From Umbilicaria muhlenbergii (Eukaryota; Ascomycota; Lecanoromycetes; Umbilicariales; Umbilicariaceae): 64,000 nt of DNA. The notes under the pieces were generated by a model. It worked only from the letters and a program-made list of their open reading frames with translations. It had not been told where the DNA came from and did no database searches. The stretch lies in the NCBI GenBank assembly GCA_000611775.1, contig KK106981.1, positions 9,523,973-9,587,972 on the forward strand, given 5' to 3'. Both the position numbers and the translations under genes were made by a program. How positions within the stretch are numbered: the first letter of the stretch is position 1; the number at the start of each line of letters is the position of its first letter. Of this stretch, positions 57,537 to 64,000 are shown piece by piece.

Positions 57537-58942
57537 CTAACCCTTACCACCCACTCCCCTCTCCAAGTCTCCTGTCCACGTTTCCCCCTTGGCTCTATCT
57601 ACATCAACCTCCCTCTCACTTGTCTTCAACCCCTTCCCGGCCTCAAAAGCTTCCCTCTCTTGCAACTCCATCCATCCTTCCTCCGGCCTCAACCTCACCG
57701 GATACCCAACCGAAGGCCGATGTTCCGGGGTGGCGTTCGTAGAACCACTATGCTGGCTATCTTTCACAGAGTGCTTGCTGCTGAAGATGCTGCCGAGCGA
57801 CCCGCTAAAGGGTTTGCCGAAGATGGGGCGCATGGTGGGGAGGCAGGAACAGATGATACCGAGGCAGGGCTCCACGAACGCGAGCATGGCGGCGTCGGCC
57901 TCGAGCCCTAAAGTAAGGTTAGAAGGAAGTTGGGAGATGTGGTACGCGGAGAGAAGCTGGGGAAGGAAGCGTACATGTTAGGTCGACATCGGTGATTTTA
58001 AGTTTAGCGGTTAGGGCTGTGCGCACGATACTTGAAATAACATCGCTTGCAGGCACATCGTTAGCATCGGAGATCAGCAAAGAGACGACGAGATAACTAG
58101 CGTCTAACAAGGCGACTTACCCACTCCCAATGACAAAAATACCACAAATTGCCACCTTCCGCCTCCTCGGCATATTCAAATACCAAACCATCGGCATCGG
58201 CAAAATCAGCACCGCCGCATTCACCACCGTATTGATGACCGCCAGAGCCACCAGCGCAGGTACCAAATCGATACACTTCCGACCCTCGGACTCCTCCCAT
58301 ACACTATGGATAGGCGTACATTGAAAAATCGTCGTGAAGAACCCCGAGATCGCCCAGCCGACAAGGACAGTGGAGATGATGTACAGGGAGTACCGAAAAT
58401 AGGGGTTTAGGGTCGTGAAAATGCGGCGGTATAAAAGGAGAATTGAGATTTTGGTCGCGGCGGTACAGGCCGGGTAGATGGCTTCAAGCACGTAGAGTGC
58501 TTTGCCCATTTTAGACGCGGAGGCCAGCCCGACGCGGAGGATGTGTTTCCCCAGACCATATCGAGCGCCTGGGACAAGCCTCATTCAGCATCCCGAGCAG
58601 ACTCTACCTCCAGCCTCATCAAAAGATGGTAAACTTACAGTATATGATCGAGATAAACATCGCATACGCAAATGCCTGTCCCACACCAGGTCAGCCTATC
58701 TATCCCTTCGCCCCCCCCCCCAAGCCTCCTCGAAAACTCGAACCCACCAACGACAACACAATCGTATAATCATCCGCCCCCCATGCCGTCCTCTTGATCC
58801 TCCGCGCCACCAACCGCAACACCACCGCGATCGTCGCAAATGCGATCAGTAAAATACTCCCACCCACTATCGCCGGGCCTTTGTCATCTCGGTAATGTAG
58901 GGTCTCGTACACGATCTCTTGCGGCGTGATGCCAGCCGCCAT
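57537..58942 (-). CDS. Fungal rhodopsin-domain integral membrane protein, five exons
   Basis: Exons 58942-58748, 58675-58639, 58568-58121, 58045-57975 and 57907-57537, with introns of 67-75 bp (all GT-AG; intron 3 has GCTAAC). The sum is 1122 nt, 373 aa, in frame. It belongs to the ascomycete seven-TM 'rhodopsin domain' family found in many secondary-metabolite clusters (SAT4/SAT5-like). Landmarks: TM1 GSILLIAFATIAVVLRL, then RRIKRTAWGADDY before TM2, ARYGLGKHI, KISILLLYRRIF, FQCTPIHSVWE with EGRKCID, the LNMPRRRKVAI loop, and VEPCLGIICSCLPTMRP at the last helix. The soluble C-terminal tail is about 95 residues. Its biochemical role is not established in the family. It is transcribed away from the FAD monooxygenase, with a 1.5-kb shared upstream region. 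Confidence 0.9.
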
Positions 58943-60426
58943 TATATTCGCACACCAGAATTGGGCGTGGGCGTCACGGAGTCAGAAATGCGGAGCATTG
59001 TATCGGCATACCTCAGCGCCAGCCTCGTGGTTTATACCACACACCCACCCCCAGGCGCATCTCCCGGTGAATGGCGGGGATGCCGAATTACGCAGGACCG
59101 ACGCATATGCCGAGTCCTGGTTCTGCGCATGACCAGATTCAGCGAGGGGAGTGCATGGTGGGCGCATGGTGGGCGCATTGCTTGCGTCTGCTTTCTTCCG
59201 AGTTTATAGGCGCGCACCCGGGTCGAGGCCTGATAAGTCCTCCAGGTCGGTTAGAGGTAGTGTACTCGTACCTCAGATCATTGGCGAATGGCGAATACGC
59301 GCCCCGCACCCTAAGCGGGGGGCTGGCTTGGGGTAGATTGGGGTTGTGAGATGCGTGGATGCTTACCTTATTTTTAAGTGGTGCGGGGGGGCCAGCCGAG
59401 CCGAACCTACCTTAACCCGCTCCTTTTGTTTTGTGGGGGGGGTTTGAGACTTGGAGGCGGAAACCTCAACAGGCGCATTTGTGTGTTTCAACAGTGAACC
59501 GACGACGGTCGTGGGGTCCTAAGTTGATAAGGTGCTGAGCTTGTTCCTCTAAAGATCTCAGTTCGCTCTTGGGATGTCAAGGAGATCCTTCAATTGATAC
59601 TGGCTGTTGGATTGAATAGAGTGCCTGCTTCTCCGGATTCGAAGGCTTTAGCATATCTCCAACATTCGCCAGCCAGCTCATTTCGCTCTCTGTGGAGCTT
59701 CGTGCGCCCGAGATACTCGAAAAGCAGGCATTGGTGTTGTGGGAAGAATATCTGCCCGCAATCAAGTAGAGGCAGTATGGGAAGACGGATACCGGCACGA
59801 GTTATTATACCTGTGCTTCTGCCTAACCGGCCTCAACATCGTCCAATATGTTGAAGCTTCTTGCATCTCAAAAGGGGTGGAACGGAGCATCACATACATT
59901 TTGTTGGCCTTTGTCGTCGATGTCCATAGCGGCAGTAGGTAGTCTTTGATGTGCTTCTCGCAGTGGCAAGTTTACCAACCTCGCAGGCAATTCGCAATTG
60001 GTTCGCTACATTCCCGACATCTTTTCCGTGTTCTTCTCACGACAAGGGACTGTGGTGCGTTTCGCTCTGGACGGCATGCACATACGCGCTCACACTCGGA
60101 GCATACCTTTATTACTGGATTAGTTTTGCGCTATGCATAACTTGCATCGCATCAGACTTGTTCGCTCAGTCGCTTGGTGTACTTGTAATGACCGCTACGG
60201 AGTGCTCCGATCTCTTACCTTTTCGTGCGACCATATGCATGTGAGATTCGTAAGGTATGCATGGGATATTCAGCGTGGGGTTCGTCCCCGTCTCTGATTC
60301 TCCGCGTTTCATATCTGGCGTTGATTGAGGGCAGAGGTAGACATCTTGTTTTGAGCAGCACACTTCACCTAACCCCAGAATCAATCACACCTCTGCTCGG
60401 TAAGCAAAGGCGAAGGATTCACCAAG
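58943..60426. other. Shared upstream region between divergent genes
   Basis: Lies between the starts of the rhodopsin-domain gene (minus) and the FAD monooxygenase (plus). It contains several G/C homopolymer runs (59385-59445) and short frames on both strands without family resemblance. It is long enough for a bidirectional promoter, but no binding site can be named. Confidence 0.45.
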
Positions 60427-61847
60427 ATGGACAAGCCAATTGACAAGCCATTGGACGTTGTCATCGTAAGTATACCATCAAGGAAGTGTCGTCGTTGAGT
60501 AATTGCTGATTTCAAGACTATATTAACAGGTCGGCGGCTCCCTCTCCGGGCTTATGAGCGGTGTCGTCCTCAAACGTCTCGGTCACAACGTCCGCATCCT
60601 CAACCGCGATCCCTCATCCTCACTACAAGGCCAAGGAGCAGGTATCAGCGCTTTGCAATATGTGCAAGAGTACTTGAATACCTATGACATCACGAAGAAA
60701 CCTCATTCGGTCCTGAGTACGAAATTACAATACCTAAATAAAAATGGGGAGTGTACCAAGACAATGGACGTGTCCATGTCGATGACGAGCTGGAACGTCT
60801 TGTACTACCGCTTACGAGCCAATTTCGACGGCTTGCTAAGTGAATACTGCCCGGAGCTGCCCAAAGAAGCCCCAACCGGGCAGGGAAAGGCGATTTATTC
60901 CTCTGGAAAGAATGTCACCGACGTCAAATATGCCGATGGATACGTCACGGTGTATTTCGACAACTTCGAAGGCGGAAGTGGCAGCTTGACCGCCGATCTC
61001 GTCCTCGCAGCCGACGGCCCCGCCTCCAAACTCCGCCACATCCTACAACCGGACCTGCAGCGCACGTACGTCGGCTATGTCGCTTGGCGAGGAACCGCCC
61101 TCGAGAGCGACGTTTCCGAAGAAACGAGAAAGGCATTCGGAGGGAAAATCTCCTACTTTCAATCGACAAACCCCCGCGGCCATATGCTCATGCATGTCCC
61201 CCCTCTCTCCCCCAACCCAAGCCTACCTGAGAGCAGGCTCCTCTAACATCCTCCCTAGGTACGCCATCCCCGGCGCCAACGGCACCCTCGTCCCCGGCCA
61301 GCGTCTCCTAAACTACGTCTGGTACTGCAACCACGCGGAGTCGTCCCCGGACTTCGTAGCGCTGCTGACCGACTCCGACGGCCACCGCCACCGCATCACC
61401 CTCCCCATGGGCAAAATGCGCCCGGACATCTGGGCCAAGCAAAAGGACTTCGCCACCGAGATCCTCCCGCCTCCCTTCGCCGAACTCGTCCACAAAACCA
61501 GCCTCCCCTTCGTCCAAGCCATCACAGACGTCGCCTCCCCGCGCGCCAGTTTCTTCGACGGCAAGCTCCTCTTAATCGGGGACTCGTTGACGGCGTTTCG
61601 GCCGCACGTGGCGGCGAGTACGGGACAGGCGGCGCTGCATGCGCAGTTGTTGGATAAGGTTTGTAGGGGGGAGATGAGCGTGGGGGAGTGGGAACAGGAG
61701 GTTTTGAGGTTTTCGAGGGTGATGAGGCTGAAGAGTGAGCTTTGGGGGAATGCGATGCAATTTGGGGCGGTGGCGGGAGCGTGGAGTTGGGTTTGGTATG
61801 CGAGGGAGGTGGCGGTGCAGTGGGTTCGGGGGTGGTGGGTTGGGTAG
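60427..61847 (+). CDS. FAD-dependent monooxygenase, 2,6-dihydroxypyridine hydroxylase-like
   Basis: Three exons: 60427-60465, 60530-61191 and 61259-61847. Intron 1 is 64 bp (GTAAGT...TTAACAG). Intron 2 is 67 bp and needs a GC donor (GCATGT...CTAAC...CCTAG); only that reading rejoins GHMLM to YAIPG. The sum is 1290 nt, 429 aa. The Rossmann FAD motif is VVIVGGSLSGLMSG at residues 11-24, followed by VRILNRDP; ADGPASKLR lies mid-protein, and the GD motif (LLIGDSLTAFRPHVAAS) at about residues 338-354. RGHMLMYAIPG and LNYVWYCN are typical of the 2,6-dihydroxypyridine 3-monooxygenase-like substrate domain. The enzyme would hydroxylate an aromatic or heteroaromatic substrate with NAD(P)H and O2; the substrate is not predictable. 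It may act with the divergent membrane protein in one pathway (inference from proximity). Confidence 0.9.
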
Positions 61848-62765
61848 CTGGGTGTGGTGGGTAGGGGAAAGGGAGGGGAGCTGCGGGTATACTGGGTTTC
61901 GGTGCTAAACGGTAGATTATGGGGGAGATTCGGTGGGTAGAGGTTACTCGGTGGTTATGGGAGATTCGGATTCAGGGGGGGTTATCGAGGTAAAAGGGCA
62001 TGCTCTAAAGAGGAGTAATAGAACATACAGCTTAAGCAGCCTAGGGTAACGAATTATCCCTGTTCTAAACTCGTATCTCTAACGGCAGCAGCAATATGAT
62101 TCCAATGCCAAAGTGCCTATCAATCTCACACCTCCACAGCAAAAGACTCACTCGCCATAGCTGAGCACGGTGCGTATGAGCTACACTTCCTCCACATTGT
62201 GGCAGTCCAAGTCATCTTCCGTCTCGAACCCAGTGACGCTCGTTGCTCTTTCACTCCTTGCTCTTGAGGTTTGAAGTTTGAGCGAGCGAGCGAGCGAATC
62301 TCTCAGCCCGTGTGACATCCCAAATTAAACTCATCACACAGATATTCCTTCACGCATTTCTCCTCCGAACCCCCTTCCCCAATCCGCATCTTGCATTCTC
62401 CTCGAACCGCCATACCAACACTGACCAACCAATCCGTCGACCTCAACTCCGACCGCACCTCGAATCGCGGCGTCGAGCCCCACGCTCTCAGTCCATTAGT
62501 TTAGTCAAACGACTGAGATAGTCAGACCGTTAGACGAGTCGGAATACTCAAATGTCACTACATTTCCGCCTCCATACTCATACTTACTTCCCATACGATT
62601 CATCCCTTCCACGCCGCCTCCACTCCACCTCCACTCCACTTCACCTCCCTCTGTCATCCCTCAATCCCCCAAAGCCCTACCCCTCACCCTCAACCCCCAT
62701 CCTAACCCCTCAACCCCTCCCTTCTCCGTCTTTTCCACTTTCCTAGCCAGTCAACCCCTACCTAC
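61848..62765. other. Intergenic; AGCG and CCTACC short repeats
   Basis: Contains an AGCGAGCGAGCGAGCG run (62281-62296), pyrimidine-rich sequence (62560-62750) and a CCTACCTACCTACC run near 62757-62772. No gene is recognised. Confidence 0.45.
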
Positions 62766-62839
62766 CTACCTACCAATCCCGCCGCCCACTATGATGGGTA
62801 TGAATACCGCGTGCTCAGGCGGTAAGCGGGGAGGGGATG

Positions 62840-63060
62840 TGGATATCATGTGAGGAGGGAGAGAGAGGGGGGGAGGAGGATGAGGGAGGAGGACGGGAGG
62901 GGGAGGGGGAGGGAGAGGGAGAGGAGGAGGGAGAGAAGGAGGAAGAGGGGGAGAGGAAGAGGGATGGTGATGGTGATGGTGATGGTGATGATGATGATGA
63001 TGATGATGATGACGATGATGGTGATGGTGATGATGGTGATGTCGTGGTTGGCAGTGTCGT
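62840..63060. repeat. Purine-rich tract with GATGGT/GATGAT microsatellite
   Basis: About 120 bp of GGGAGGA/GAGGGGGAGG purines lead into (GATGGT)4 and (GAT)n repeats at about 62964-63040. On minus this yields a frame coding long His runs, and on plus runs of Asp or Met. These frames are by-products of the repeat. Confidence 0.9.
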
Positions 63061-64000
63061 TGGCATGAGAGCAGATTCAAGGGGAGGATGTGCGGAGATG
63101 GCGGAGAGGTGGGAAGGTGAGTGGAGAGGGGATGTGAGGGGGATTTGAGAGGAGGGAGTTTCGAGGGAATTAGGGTGCTGAGAGAGGGAGTGAGGTTTGT
63201 TGGGTGCGAAGGATGGGGTGGAGGGGATGGGGCTGGATTGTTTGGAAGGCGGGTTAGACGAGAGATAGGGTGGAGGAATGGAGGGAGGTTTGGATGGAGG
63301 TTTGTAGGCTGAGCACTAGGAGGGATTGAGGGCAAGGAGTTTGGTATTGTTGTCGTTGCGGATGGTAGGGTGGTGGGCTGATCGTCTGCTGTTGCTGTTT
63401 CATCGAGCGGGCTCTCTCTTCCCTCGAGGGCGGCCTTTTGCCCTGCCTGTCTGCACTTTCGACTCTCTTAAGACTTTCTGGCGGAGCAAGGAAATGTACT
63501 CGGGGCGGGGAAAATTAAAACAAACTACCGAAAGCTCTTCCTCTTCTGCAGAAAAAATCACTGTGGACAAGGAGCATCAGGCAAAGCACCTCACTATTGA
63601 TGCCAAAGAGCTTGGCGTTATAGCTAAGTCAGCATAAAGTCTGGGGCCCCCACGCGGGGTAGGGTAGCATTCTGTATGTGATTTCTATTGCTATAATTAT
63701 CAACCACATGTAACGGGTCTTCAGATCATCGCACTCTGAGCCTCGAGTTCTTCGTTACAATTCTTAATGTGGGAGAAAATAAATCAAAACAGCACCCCTG
63801 GCACGGCACGAAAGGATGCAGCTCTTCTAAGAGCCATGTCTCGCGATCGCGGGGCAGGCCGACCAACCCCCTCACGTCACTGCATCATGCAATCGGAAGG
63901 AATATGAGACACTCCCATGTTGTTGGCACATGGTGTGCAAGGATCTGAATGCGGATCTTTTGCGAGATGGGCGTTCCAGCTACACGGGAAAGGCTCCATA
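63061..64000. other. Unassigned right end; G-rich then unique sequence
   Basis: 63120-63310 is still G-rich low complexity. A plus frame ends at 63635-63637 after KITVDKEHQAKHLTIDAKEL, but it has no clear start and no family resemblance. No RNA gene or repeat is recognised to the end of the window. Confidence 0.4.

Noticed and set aside
62766-63335. His-rich and Pro-rich frame as a protein
   Set aside because: Product of the GATGGT/GAT microsatellite and purine tract; all frames of the tract are equally open.

Overview
ORGANISM AND OVERALL LAYOUT. The window reads as nuclear DNA of a filamentous ascomycete. Genes carry 48-75 bp GT-AG introns with CTAAC/CTGAC-like branch sites. Their products belong to families typical of that group: a bZIP-type regulator with a DUF3425 domain, a STAND-N/ankyrin protein, an amino-acid/choline permease, a caspase-domain protein, a DUF6594 protein, a fungal rhodopsin-domain membrane protein and an FAD monooxygenase. 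Two gene-bearing flanks with normal CpG content (1-8401 and 50399-64000) surround a 42 kb AT-rich, TGA/TCA-rich, CpG-poor block (8407-50393) made entirely of transposable elements. The first 18 bases are a sequencing adapter (Tn5/Nextera mosaic end), so the left edge is a contig end.

LEFT FLANK. A truncated bZIP/DUF3425 gene, a degenerate 167-bp tandem repeat, a two-exon STAND-N/ankyrin gene (minus) and an eight-exon APC permease gene (minus) whose exons rejoin exactly in frame.

THE 42-kb BLOCK. Its outermost layer is a DNA transposon with near-identical 213/221-bp terminal inverted repeats and a 5-bp GAGCA target duplication. It has an integrase-type DDE transposase gene at the left, a decayed open frame in the middle and a decayed cysteine-rich (DUF3716-like) gene at the right. 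Without its insertions it would be about 5.4 kb. It was filled by retrotransposons, each delimited here by matching LTRs and in most cases by a 5-bp target duplication. Gypsy B3 (11029-43732) inserted first; B2 is in B3's left LTR, B1 in B2's leader, and chromodomain Gypsy A in B1's integrase gene. A second Gypsy family (D) and a 471-bp TRIM sit elsewhere in B3. A short LTR element (C) with a palindromic LTR pair, a fold-back element, and a 600-bp MITE inside the transposase intron complete the block. Coding regions are ruined by C-to-T transitions that mostly turn Trp and Arg codons into TGA. The outer repeats and transposase exon 1 are untouched.

RIGHT FLANK. A caspase-domain gene, a short unidentified ORF, a decayed DUF6594 gene, an intact five-exon rhodopsin-domain gene (minus) and, divergently, an intact FAD monooxygenase with a GC-AG intron. 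Low-complexity sequence follows to the end.

MOST INTERESTING SIGNALS. (1) An antisense ORF with Zn2Cys6-like cysteine spacing plus a coiled coil, kept at the same place with the same start and stop in all three B elements. (2) Pristine ends around a ruined interior in a 42-kb transposon. (3) A hypermutation spectrum dominated by CpG and CpC rather than the usual CpA of RIP. (4) A palindromic LTR dimer that integrated as a unit. (5) A CpG-retaining, possibly captured segment inside Gypsy A.
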